Shown: positions 46,732-57,465 of the stretch, one piece after another | Layout of the letters: each line of letters starts with the position of its first letter | How positions within the stretch are numbered: position 1 is the first letter of the stretch | From: Zygnema cylindricum | Taxonomy: Eukaryota; Streptophyta; Zygnematophyceae; Zygnematales; Zygnemataceae | Length of the DNA: 64,000 bases | Direction of reading: 5' to 3' | NCBI GenBank assembly: GCA_037447655.1 | Contig: JBBHKE010000584.1 | Coordinates: forward strand, 275,522 to 339,521 | Translations under genes and position numbers: made by a program | Notes under the pieces: generated by a model | The model's database searches: none | The model's input: the letters and a program-made list of their open reading frames with translations, nothing else | What the model was told of the DNA's origin: nothing

Positions 46732-47380
46732 TGTTGGGATATTGTCGTTTTCGCGACATTTCGCGAAGCGTCATACCAACTTGTATTTGTTTGACGCAAA
46801 CTGTCGCGTCATCATACAAAAAGTACGATGTCGTTTCGCGACATTACTTTTGTTATCCGCGAACGAAACATACTATTTTGTTTCGCGTCACTTGTTTGTT
46901 TGGTGCGCAGGTGTTTCAATTTGCGTGCAGCTATGTTCGTGAAGCGACACGTGTTTAAGTCAACGTTTGGAGTTTGTTGTTTCGAAGGAAGAAGCGTGTG
47001 CGCCTTCCTTCGTGGAACTTTCATTGAAGAGTGCACAGTCAGCTAGGGACAGACTTCGTCGCTACGCTAAGTTATGCTTGTCTTATCTTGTTGTCTCTTA
47101 GTGTAGAGTAGCGAGTATATAGGCAGCAATGTACATGTGCATAGTATTAAATCTCATATGATTGAATCATAGAGGATTAATCTTAGAGTAAGAGATTATT
47201 TAAAGAGAAGAGAGAAGAGATAGAAGAGAGAAGAGAGATGTTGTAAAGAGGCTTTTGCCAAGAACACTTATAAATCTTTTTGGCTCAATATTCCTCTTGT
47301 CTTTTATGAGCTTCCGCTGTGTAAATGATTTATGTTTTGTGAATTATTTCGAGTGAATGTCTTTTGCTCTAGATCCTACA
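46732..47380 (+). repeat. Copia-3 3' LTR (649 bp)
   Basis: Same length and ends as the 5' copy. Several differences fall in CG or TTTCGCG words, for example GACGCGAAATG becomes GACGCAAACTG, which breaks one palindrome arm. Confidence 0.95.
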
Positions 47381-47385
47381 TTGAT

Positions 47386-48517
47386 TGACCAAGCTTACAC
47401 ATGTAACGTATAGAGGTATTTATAATGTTAGGGAGTGACCTTACGACAAAATAATTTAGTTTATGGATTTTAGATCATAAGTTAAGGAGAATGTTGTTGT
47501 TGTCCACATAATTTTTAGATTGAACATTTTATATATCGAGTAGTAAAAGAGGTTGACATGAATGTTGGCAGACAACAATTTTAATGTTTGAAGGTTTATG
47601 GTTGAAACCCGTTTTTTTACACTACACTAATTCAAAGTGTTAACACAATGACACATGTACGAGTTGTATAATCACGTACAAGAATATATGTTATTTTGCA
47701 CATATAAGAAGAACGTGTAATTTTTATTAGAATATGAAATCCAATTCATTGTATCAAAAACATTAACGTGACATATATAAAACAATAATCAATAATGTAA
47801 CTTGTCAAGCATAAACATAATTTAAAAGAATGTACTAGCTGGCTGAAAATCTAAAACTTAAAAGTTGAAGCACAATTTTTCCAACACTGTTGGCTCAATC
47901 CGGGGAGACACATAATAATACCAAAAGAACGAATTGACATCGCCAAATTGTTGCATGAACTTACAATTACATATTCTAAGAGTTAATGAAGAAAAATATA
48001 TTTTTAATCTTCAGGAATTGTTCAAACCCTAGTTGGAAGCGTTGAGACATCTGTTCAACGTTTTTGATTTGGTGGTATCGGTTGAAACACAAACAACTAA
48101 TGACAAAATAACATAAATATCTGTACAATTTTCCTCATTTTGCAGTTTCTGACTAACGACAAAATTTATCGCTAGCACGCCAGGTGGCAACACACTAGAG
48201 GGGAGTAACTTTCTATGACTGCATTTCCGAGAACTGATATAACTACCGCTATCATATAGTATATCCACCTTGACTTGATAATTGCCAAGACCTAAAAAAA
48301 TCTTTGGACGTGGACACGTGCAATAATGACAAATCAACCGCCAGTAGATGCAAAACGTTTCGCAGATTTCGACGTGACGTTCAGATCGAGGATAAACTAC
48401 ACGTGTCAACTGTTATGGGCAAAGCAAAAAAAAACATGTTTTGTCTGCAAGCGCCGAATCAAACCATATCATACTTGAAACCCAAACGATTTGACGCGAC
48501 AAGCGACTAAAAAATAT
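47386..48517. other. Intergenic DNA, no supported gene
   Basis: AT-rich to about 48000, then more balanced. The minus-strand open frame 48029-48409 has no recognisable domain. Not called. Confidence 0.5.
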
Positions 48518-48520
48518 TTA

Positions 48521-49322
48521 GGGTAACCTTCCATCAGGCGTTCCTAGTAATCGTACGAACACGTTTACTGGCAGTAATATTTGTAACACCCTTCCATCAG
48601 GTCGTGCCAGTGAATGAGGTGTTAGATTGCAATTGGTACCACGTAGGACCTGTTGAGCTGCTCGGGAATAATCATCATTTCCAAAAGGACAAAATCGCAG
48701 CTGCGTATGTGTTCGGGCAAACGCCGATTAAAATATTTAGTAGCGTCACGCTAATGTACAATTTGAACGTTCTTAGGGTTCTTGTGGTATCAACGGCCAC
48801 GAAAACCGTTGCAAAATTTAAGTTTGTACAAATGTCCAAAAATGTACCATTTGATCGTGAATCGTTGTATCGCACATTTATAAAGAAGACGTCACAAGAT
48901 GTCCTACAACCAAGTTTTTTTTGTCGTCGAACTGGCTGGCTATACAACCAAGATTTTTTTGTCCTTGAACACGCTGGCTTTGATGTCACACGGTACACTC
49001 CATTTGCCACATGTAAGTTTATTGCTTCACGTCTGTCGTTGATCGACTCTGACTTTACAAGTGGACCAAAACACGCGTCCAGTAATCACAAACTCTCCTC
49101 CTGAGGACAGTCGGAGGAGACTAGGTACGTACTAGAAACAAGAAGCGTTTGCGTCGAAAATTGAAAATCGGACGGTGGTATTTTTCTCCAAGAAGTCAGG
49201 AGAATCTCAACGAATTTTTAGTAAACATCTTTTGTAAAAAAAAGAAAAAAACAGTACGGCCTATTACGGAAGCGTACTTTCTCTAGTAAACAACCCCACT
49301 TTTGCCTGATGGAAGGTTACCC
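48521..49322. mobile_element. TTA-flanked MITE, PIF/Harbinger-like (802 bp)
   Basis: The left end GGGTAACCTTCCATCAGGC and right end GCCTGATGGAAGGTTACCC are a perfect 19-bp inverted repeat, flanked by TTA on both sides (48518-48520, 49323-49325). A subterminal copy of CCTTCCATCAGG lies at about 48592. The 166-codon open frame inside (48604-49104) shows no transposase motif, and I treat it as chance. GGG ends and a TTA duplication fit PIF/Harbinger. Copia-2 begins 11 bases past its right end. Confidence 0.88.
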
Positions 49323-49333
49323 TTATTCTTTTG

Positions 49334-50380
49334 TGCAATTCTGTGTCCTCCATTGGACCACAGAATACAGGAAGCCTCTAGATAGTATTTAACTAACCCA
49401 CTTTAAGCCACAACCACTGCTGCCCAAGAAGGCAAACTGACAATTTGACTGCACCCCTGTGTAGCCTGGACTCCCCTGAGTCCGTAGAAAAAAGAATCAC
49501 TGAAAACGGCCAACCAGGCGATAAGTTATAGGATGGCAAAGATGCCAATTTATACAAACTCTCTGAGAGAGAGGACTATCTACCTAAATTTTCCTAAGTC
49601 CTAGTTTTTCCTAATTCCCTCTCACAGCTCCTATATACTGCCTGTACGAACCAATCACAAAACTGTATAGTACTAGAAAGTACTACTGCCGATGTACCTT
49701 CTGTACGGCCTCTGTACGACAAGGCCATAAGTGGACGCGTGTATACTTTCCACTCATCCGTACGTTCCTCGGAATTCCCGCGACCGAATGATGTCTCCCC
49801 ACGTGGCGCCAGGTGATGCCACGTCACTAAATGCCAAAGTGACCACTCCGGGATTTCGGCGATGATGTGCGTCGTTGGATTATATGCGAAACGTAATCTT
49901 GGCCGGAATAAATACTTGCGCGATATTTGTTCCAATGTAGAAATAAAATGCGTGGTATCCGTTTTGAATTAGCGTCGTACGACGTACTTTATAAAACTGT
50001 ATATATGTACGCCGTAAACAGTTTTAGTTAAATGAACTTTATCCGTTCGAACTAAATATATATCTATCACATACCATAGCACTTAGCATTGGTCTTAGTC
50101 TATTAGGATAAAGCTGACCGCTACCGGACGATTTGACGAACTGCAGGTACCGGGATCAAATCTCTGGTCCGTCAAGTACATTTTTAGTAACCTACTAAAA
50201 ATAGCTGTCTGTTGAACTAAGGCAGCCATGGATCAACCTCTCTCTCTTTCCTTCAGTGACTACAGCAAGTATGGGGGCTAGAGAGCGGAGGTGGAGGCAG
50301 GCTGTCCGTCCTTTTCTTTTTCTTTTTATAAAACCATATTTAAACCTAGAAAATACTCTAGAAATCTATAAATTTCAACA
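49334..50380 (-). repeat. Copia-2 3' LTR (1047 bp)
   Basis: On the minus strand it runs from TGTTGAAATTTATAG at 50380 to CAGAATTGCA at 49334. The TATA-like TATATAG lies at 49637-49631. Confidence 0.96.
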
Positions 50381-50393
50381 CTCCCCTTATTTT

Positions 50394-53300
50394 CTAGTCT
50401 AATTTTAATTTTTCTTTCAACCCGCATTTTTCCCGACAATATTTTAGTTTAGGAGAGGGCACAGGTTTGGTCATCATGTCAGCCACCATTTCTTCATCAG
50501 GTCTATACACAAGATTTAGAATTTTATTTTCAACTTTTTCTCTTACAAAGCTTAATCTTATGTCCATATGTTTTGCTTTGAAATGGTGTTTTGGATTGGC
50601 TGCAATTGCAATTGCAGCTTGGTTATCGCAAAAGATTTCATGCACTCCCTCCTTCATAAATCCCAGTTCTTGTAACAATGATTTCACCCACATTAGTTCT
50701 TTTACAGTAGAACACGACGCCATATACTCAGCCTCCATAGTAGACTGAGCAACCACCTTTTGTTGCTTACTGCTCCAACAGCAAGCACCTTCCCCCACAT
50801 ACAAAACATATCCAGAAGTGCATCTTCTCATAGGTGCATCCCCATAACTGGCATCACTCCAAGTGGTGATATCAGTATGCTCCCCTCCCAAATGCAACCA
50901 TAACTCTCTAGTTCCCACCAGATATCTCATGACTCTCTTGGCTGCCTCCCAATCTCACTTCCTAGGATCATTAAGACTCCTACTGAGTACTCCAACTGCT
51001 GCCGCTATGTCCGGCCTGGTACAGTTCATAAAATAGATTAAGCTTCCTACGACCTGTCTATAAGGAATAGACTTCATGAACTCTCTCTCCTCTAGACTCA
51101 TCTGATCGTCTAAGATCATCACTCCTCCTTCTACACTCCCATCACTTACTTTTTTCAAGTCCATGGGAGTGGTACAACTGTTACCATTTTCCATCTGGAA
51201 TTTCTCAAGCATATTACCTATTGCTTCTTTCTGAGTAAGTCTGATAATCTTCTTCCCTCTATCTCTCTCCATTTGGATCCCCAAAATATATTTTGCCTCC
51301 CCTAAATCCTTCATATCAAATCTGCCCCTAAGATCTTTCTTTAGCCTATTGATATTATCTAAAGACTTACTTAACACAAGCAGATCATCCACATAAATTG
51401 CAATAAAAATGACACCATTCTCATCTTCAAACATATAGATAGAATGGTCAGAGCTGATCCGGATGTATCCCAGATCGGTGAGAAACTCATCTAGTTTCTT
51501 GTTCCACTGTCGGGGAGCCTGTTTCAGTCCATATAAAGACTTTATGAGCCTGCACACTTTGCTCTCTTCTCCTTCTTCCACAAACCCCTCGGGTTGCCTC
51601 ATAAAAATTTCTTCCTCTAACTCACCATTAAGAAAAGCAGTCTTAATATCCATCTGGTGAATTTCCATGTCTTCCGCTGCGGCCAGACTGAGGAGAATCC
51701 TTACCGATGGGAACCGAACAACTGGAGCAAAGGTCTCCTCATAGTCAATCCCCTCTTTTTGGGTGAACCCCTTTGCTACCAATCGAGCCTTATACCTCTC
51801 AATTGTATTATCTGGGTTCAGTTTTAGTTTAAATACCCATTTACATCCAATAGGTTTTCTATCTGGAGGGCAATCTGCTAGTTCCCAAGTATTTGCTTCC
51901 ATGATAGAAGCCATCTCATCATTTATGGCTCTAATCCATCTTTCTTTCTCTGGACTATTCACTGCCTCTAAGTAAGACTGAGGCTCATCTGGGTGAGATA
52001 GCTTAGTTACCTTATGGGCAGCTTGTTTTTCCTGTATCCTTTTGCTGCTCCTCCTTCCTCCCTCAAACTCCGAAGCTGGAATGGATGGAAGTCTTGGATT
52101 TCTTCTCACTGTCTCATCGGCTCCCCTGTCCATAAAAACCGTATCTTGTCCCGCTTCTTCCATCTCCTCGAAGTCCATAGGAGTATGTGAGGTTTCCGGT
52201 GAGTCTCCTGTATCTTCGATCTCCCCTGAATCTGTAATCACAGTTTCACTCATGTCTTTTTCGGGAACGACTGAGTTCTCCTCACTTTCGGACTCAAATC
52301 TGATCCTTATCTTCTTTGTATATTTGAAGGGGTCAAATGACTTCCCTTCATCCATGACAATTAAGTGTTTGACCAGAATGATATCTTTCTTTGCTAAGTC
52401 ATAGACTCTATATCCCTTAACATCCTCATCATATCCCACAAAGTATCCAGGTTTTCCCTTAGCATCTAGTTTCCAGTTTTTCCTATCCGTGTCAAGACTG
52501 TAAACTTGGCTACCAAATACTTTAAGGTGTGAGATATCTGGTTTCCTTCCAACCCATCTCTCATAAGGTGTCACTCCCTTTACAGCTGAGGTAAGGACTC
52601 TATTTTTAATATAGTTGGCACAGTTCATTGCCTCTGCCCAAAATCTCTTTCCTATTTTCTTGTCTGCCAACATACTACATGCACTATCTCCTAGTGTTCG
52701 ATTCAACCTCTCAGCTACCCCATTTTGTTCTGGGTTATATGGTACAGTTTTCTGGTGTTGCACTCCCTCATCTCTCAGATATTCCTCAAACTGGTTAGAG
52801 GTATATTCCCCCCCATTATCACTCCTTATCCTCTTAATAGGGGTTTCATGCAACTTCTCACTCCAAGCTTTATATTCTTTGAAGTAAGTGGATGCTTCAG
52901 ACTTATTTTTCAGAAAGTAGACTCTAGAGTATCTAGACCAGTCATCAGTTATTGTCATCATAAACCTCTTTCCTCCAACCGAAGGTACTTTTGCAGGTCC
53001 CCAAATATCTGTGTGGACCGAATCTAACACTTTCTCACCTCTATATGTGGCGGCTTTGGGAAAGGGAAGTCTGTGAGCCTTACCTTGAGCACAACCACTA
53101 CAATCATCCATTATTTCATTATCCCCAAACTGAATGCCATCTACTACCCCAAGTTTTTTCATTTCCCTTAACCTATCAAAATGCACATGCCCCAAACGCT
53201 TATGCCAAATCATCACCTTAGGAACACCAACATAGTAAGCATTCTTCTTTTCATTACTCAAGTTAAGCCTAAACATTCCTTGGCTACCCTTATCTGCTGT

Positions 53301-54743
53301 GAAGTAAACTTCATTCCCATACTTAGCTGTAAAGACTCCCTTCCTGGTGAAGGTATCAAACTCTTTGTCATCTAACACAGACGTAGAGACAAGATTTTTA
53401 CTCAACTGAGGAATGTAAAGTACATCTGACAATGTAAGTATAGAGGTCTTACCCTCCACTAAGACTTTCAGATCTACTGATCCCACTAGATCTGTAGTAA
53501 CCACTCTCCCATCCCCATACTCTATCTCTACAGTAGGAATCTTTCGTAGCTTAGTGAAGAGTTCTTTATCACGGCACATATGCATGGATGCACCTGAGTC
53601 GATGATCCATCCTTCCTGTGGAGCTTCCCGAATTGCTCCAAGGGCACACTTCTGCCTCCGAGGGATCTCCTTCTCCTCCAGACTCTCGTCAAGAAGAAGC
53701 TCCCCATCCTCCTCAGATGACTCATCCTCGATTTCTCCTGACACTTTTGTAACCACAAGTGCCTTTTTCTTCCCTCCGGAAGAACCCCCTCCACGGTTTT
53801 CTTGGAGCCTCAGCTCTGACAACTTGACACAATCTGCAATAAAGTGTCCCGGCTTTTTGCAATAATGACAAAGACCCTTTGGGGGCCTCTGTCCCCCAGA
53901 ATTATCTCTTTCCCCTCTATAAGGTTTCTTCGGATCCTTCCCCCATCGGTCCCCTCCTGCTGCTAGAGCTTGAATGCTCTTTCCTCCTCTCCTAATCTCC
54001 ATTGTGTTTTCCTGCACAAGTATCATCCTGACTACTGTGTTCCATTTCCATGAACTATCAGGCATTCCCTATACTCGGTACACTATGTTTTCGAACTCAT
54101 CTGGTAATTTCATAATAAGGGTGTTAACTTTCATTTTCATTGTACCTGTCCACCCGGCACTTTCCATTTCCATATACAAACAAGAAAGATCATTACAGTA
54201 ATCTAACATCTTTCCTCCTTTGTAAGTGTAACTCAATAGCTTTTGCTCAGCCAACTGGAGTTCCTGAATAGTTCCAGCTCTATAAATCTCCACCAAACTT
54301 TCCCACAATTCCTCTGCCTTGTAAATGTGAAGATGAGGAGTGGCCAAACCTTGAGTGAGGTGCCTCAAAATGAAGTTCTTGGCAGCCATGTTTACATCCT
54401 CCCACATTTGAGTATCGTTCTCCACGGTCTTCACAATTGCCGCTCCCGATACTGTGGCAATAGGAGTAAGGGGTGTCTCCTTCCCTTTCCCCTTTTCGGA
54501 CACACTGCTGTCCCCATCATCTGCCTCCTCCGCCGAGGCAGCCGTTGTTGCAGGAAACCTTACTCCCCCAAATCCTGGTGGAGTTCCTGAAGGTGGACGT
54601 TTCACTTGTCCACTGACGATACCCCAGTATCGTTTTTCACACAAAGCTCCCATCATCATGGCTTCCCAATAGATGAACCCAGATCCATTGAAGGTGGGCA
54701 CCCTAGAGGGTGGGCCCATAACCTGCAATTCTGTGTCCTCCAT
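50394..54743 (-). pseudogene. Copia-2 gag-pol polyprotein, 1450 codons with two in-frame stops
   Basis: One frame runs from the ATG at 54743 to the TAG at 50394-50396. In-frame stops: TAG at 54071-54069, within gag before the zinc knuckle, and TGA at 50957-50955, just before RNase H (RK-stop-DWEAAKRVMRYL). Domains downstream of the first stop, numbered from the ATG at 54065: zinc knuckle CHYCKKPGHFIADC (66-79), protease DSGASMHMC (156-164), pre-integrase HKRLGHVHF, integrase with HTDIWGP, RSDNGGEY and NGVAERLNRT (D, D, E), RT with MDIKTAFLNGELEEE, LYGLKQAPRQW and catalytic AIYVDDLLVL. RNase H (WSDASYGD, QSTMEAEYMAS) follows the second stop. All catalytic residues I can identify are present. 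The stops are probably nonsense mutations; readthrough of the TAG is possible but unproven. Confidence 0.93.
54709..54723 (-). promoter_or_regulatory. Half-tRNA primer-binding site of Copia-2
   Basis: Directly after the 5' LTR the minus strand reads GGTTATGGGCCCACC. The complement, GGTGGGCCCATAACC, is the anticodon arm of plant initiator tRNA-Met, with the CAU anticodon inside. The usual plant copia site is complementary to the tRNA 3' end (TGGTATCAGAGC), as in Copia-3. Drosophila copia has GGTTATGGGCCCA at the same position and is primed by a 5' tRNA half cut in the anticodon loop. The ATG within the site is in frame with gag. Confidence 0.85.
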
Positions 54744-54756
54744 TGGACCACAGAAT
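54728..54756 (-). promoter_or_regulatory. Hairpin at the U5/gag start of Copia-2
   Basis: On the minus strand ATTCTGTGGTCC pairs with GGACACAGAAT (11 pairs, one bulged G), leaving AATGGA in the loop. The LTR-borne ATG of gag (54743-54741) is in that loop, and the primer site starts four bases past the stem. Copia-1 keeps the same hairpin at 7693-7721 with one swapped base pair. Confidence 0.65.
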
Positions 54757-55020
54757 ACAGGAAGCCTCTAGATAGTATTTAACTAACCCACTTTAAGCCA
54801 CAACCACTGCTGCCCAAGAAGGCAAACTGACAATTTGACTGCACCCCTGTGTAGCCTGGACTCCCCTGAGTCCGTAGAAAAAAGAATCACTGAAAACGGC
54901 CAACCAGGCGATAAGTTATAGGATGGCAAAGATGCCAATTTATACAAACTCTCTGAGAGAGAGGACTATCTACCTAAATTTTCCTAAGTCCTAGTTTTTC
55001 CTAATTCCCTCTCACAGCTC

Positions 55021-55027
55021 CTATATA
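55021..55027 (-). promoter_or_regulatory. Copia-2 LTR TATA box candidate
   Basis: Minus-strand GCAGTATATAGGAGC, the best TATA match in the LTR, about 300 bases before the LTR end. The identical motif is in the 3' LTR at 49637-49631. Confidence 0.45.
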
Positions 55028-55775
55028 CTGCCTGTACGAACCAATCACAAAACTGTATAGTACTAGAAAGTACTACTGCCGATGTACCTTCTGTACGGCC
55101 TCTGTACGACAAGGCCATAAGTGGACGCGTGTATACTTTCCACTCATCCGTACGTTCCTCGGAATTCCCGCGACCGAATGATGTCTCCCCACGTGGCGCC
55201 AGGTGATGCCACGTCACTAAATGCCAAAGTGACCACTCCGGGATTTCGGCGATGATGTGCGTCGTTGGATTATATGCGAAACGTAATCTTGGCCGGAATA
55301 AATACTTGCGCGATATTTGTTCCAATGTAGAAATAAAATGCGTGGTATCCGTTTTGAATTAGCGTCGTACGACGTACTTTATAAAACTGTATATATGTAC
55401 GCCGTAAACAGTTTTAGTTAAATGAACTTTATCCGTTCGAACTAAATATATATCTATCACATACCATAGCACTTAGCATTGGTCTTAGTCTATTAGGATA
55501 AAGCTGACTGCTACCGGACGATTTGACGAACCGCAGGTACCGGGATCAAATCTCTGGTCCGGCAAGTACATTTTTAGTAACCTACTAAAAATAGCTGTCT
55601 GTTGAACTAAGGCAGCCATGGATCAACCTCTCTCTCTTTCCTTCAGTGACTACAGCAAGTATGGGGGCTAGAGAGCGGAGGTGGAGGCACGCTGTCCGTC
55701 CTTTTCTTTTTCCTTTTATAAAACCATATTTAAACCTAGAAAATACTCTAGAAATCTATAAATTTCAACATTTTG

Positions 55776-57261
55776 CTGCTGTAATTCTTATTTTTCCGTA
55801 CGTGTTTAGCATTTGCGCACAAGAATCCGTGCCGTTAGCCTGTCGGCATTGTACGTTAGCGAAATCCGTCAGCCGCAATGCCACGTCATTTTTTGTCTTG
55901 ACGTGTCGAGTATGACCTTTCGGCTGCAACTGCACGCGCATTGGCTGAAAATTTGCCCCTTGAAAGCAAAAACAACTATTATTTATCCTTTTTCTGCCCG
56001 AAAACGAGCGACCGCTGTTCAATCCGTACGATCGCACGATCTGTTCGATAATTGTTTTCGTCGTTCGTCGGTGGTCACTCACTTCCACCTGTAATGATAC
56101 AAAAGTGTCCGCATGCAAAAATTCCAAATATATGTAGCTGTCACGTGCTGTAAGTGCCCCCTCCTTTCTCATGTTAGCACAGAGAGTAGGAACGATCTAT
56201 CGTACGGAGATATTAGCCTGGTTTTGGCATTTTGGTGAAAACCGCAAAATGTACAAGGTGACGACGCGATCGTATGTTTCTATTTTTCAGAAATATCCCC
56301 AATAAACGGGACACGTGTCCTATAGGAAAGCTCAGAGTGTCAACCTCACGTGGTGCAGAACATCCTAGATGGATAAGAAATGCATACGTGTCACACAGTA
56401 AGCTGGCTGACAGCACTACAAGATGCCGTTCGGGCGTGACCTTTCAGTTTGCCGCTTTGACCATACAGTCGTTTGTGCAGATTGCCAGATTGTGTGATTT
56501 TTGGAAGAGCCTCCGCAGGATACGGTAGGCGAGATTCAATTTGTACAAATTATTAAACAGAAGTACAGACGTGCGTTGAGGACTTATCTAGCTGTACAGG
56601 CTGCTCGCGTAGGATAATTACACGTGTCAATGTAGCTCCCATCTTTCAGCTGTTTTTGTCCACATCGATGTCGCAGATAAGATCCGACAGTACATGTTTA
56701 CAATCATTTTCTAACGTGACTTCACCCTAACCCTAAAAAAACAAAAAATAACCCTTAAAAACCCTAAAACAAACGTTGCCAAATAGCCTACAAGACGAAG
56801 TTTGTCTTCTACTCAAATAGGTCGACGAATCGAAATTTGTCTTCTAATCAAGTAGGTCGACGAATCCCGCCTCGAGTCCATCTATGTCCAGAAAATTCAG
56901 AAAAGGACAAAGTGTGTCCACGTATGTCCAAATCATCCAAACGCTGGCTTTGGAGCGAGTCAAAATTGAAAATCCTTTTCTGACGACTTTGAAGGAGAAA
57001 AAATCGCATGTGGCTAGTTTCGCCACGTTCGAAAATTGTCGTCTTGCGTGTACTTTCAGTTTTCCACGGAGCTAGAAGGTATGGTACGGCACCGCGTGTA
57101 CCGCGATTTCCGCTGATGTTTTTTTCTGTCAGCAACAATATCTCATCTCTACTCGGTGCACGCTCCAATTTTCTATCAGAGACCGCCAATCGGAGGGTGG
57201 GAAAAATAGCTTTTCAATGATTCAATCGGATTGACAAACCGAAGGAAAAGGTACAGTACAG
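55776..57261. other. Intergenic DNA, no supported gene
   Basis: CACGTG-type cores occur near 56306, 56349 and 56622, similar to those before the host gene. CACCCTAACCCTAAAA at about 56724 is a short telomere-like stretch. Near 56810-56870 a 45-base duplication (GTCGACGAATC, TTTGTCTTCTA-TCAA-TAG) is visible. The open frames on both strands lack domains. Confidence 0.5.
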
Positions 57262-57263
57262 TA

Positions 57264-57465
57264 CACCGTCGATCGTATTTAGCGTGTAGAAATTATTAGA
57301 GTAAAGAAAAAATTAGCGTCATTAATTCTAATTCAGTGCCAGGAGACGTGGCAAATTATGGTCCACGTCCTCCTTAAATAGCGTCATTTATTCTATTTAA
57401 GGTTCAAGGGTCAAAATTTAGGGGCGCCGAATTAGTGTTCAACACGCTAAATACGATCGAAGGTG
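57264..57465. mobile_element. CACCGCG-family MITE copy C (202 bp)
   Basis: The left end CACCGTCGATCGTATTTAGCGTGT pairs with the right end ACACGCTAAATACGATCGAAGGTG with two mismatches. TA flanks both sides, and the palindrome extends outward (CAGTACAG / CTGTACTG). No coding capacity. Confidence 0.85.

Larger units (their letters stand above)
41327..47380 (+). mobile_element. Copia-3: complete Ty1/copia LTR retrotransposon, coding region decayed
   Basis: Two 649-bp LTRs flank a gag-protease-integrase-RT-RNase H region in copia order. The flanking pentamers are TTCAT (41322-41326) and TTGAT (47381-47385), a target duplication with one change. The primer site TTGGTATCGGAGC begins one base after the left LTR and matches the 3'-end complement of initiator tRNA-Met with one mismatch. 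The tract AATAAGAGGGGGAT precedes the right LTR. LTRs differ at about 16 positions by eye (about 2.5%). The coding region has several stops and frameshifts. Confidence 0.96.
49334..55770 (-). mobile_element. Copia-2: young, nearly intact Ty1/copia LTR retrotransposon
   Basis: Two 1047-bp LTRs (49334-50380 and 54724-55770) flank one long minus-strand reading frame. A perfect 5-bp target duplication TTTTG lies at 49329-49333 and 55771-55775. I count only about five LTR differences by eye (about 0.5%), so insertion is recent. The polypurine tract (plus-strand CTCCCCTTATTTTC at 50381) abuts the 3' LTR. The primer site abuts the 5' LTR and matches the initiator tRNA-Met anticodon arm. Coding is continuous from 54743 to 50394 except for two in-frame stops. 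Copia-1 at 4.5-7.7 kb is a diverged relative. Confidence 0.97.
54724..55770 (-). repeat. Copia-2 5' LTR (1047 bp), contains the gag start
   Basis: Mirror of the 3' copy. On the minus strand a TATATAG at 55027-55021 is a plausible TATA box, so R-U5 would span roughly 54990-54724. The last 20 bases encode the first residues of gag (MEDTELQ). Near 55370-55400 a second TATA-like stretch (ATATATAC) lies further upstream. Confidence 0.96.

Noticed and set aside
48604-49104. 166-codon open frame
   Set aside because: Lies inside the 802-bp MITE, has no transposase motif, and overlaps an equally open minus-strand frame.
52042-52404. 120-codon plus-strand frame
   Set aside because: Antisense shadow of the Copia-2 polyprotein.
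54706-54725. Initiator tRNA-Met gene
   Set aside because: Only the 15 bases of the anticodon arm are present; there is no acceptor, D or T arm. It is a primer site.
56724-56770. Interstitial telomere repeat
   Set aside because: Only two or three CCCTAA words in an A-rich stretch; too short to support.
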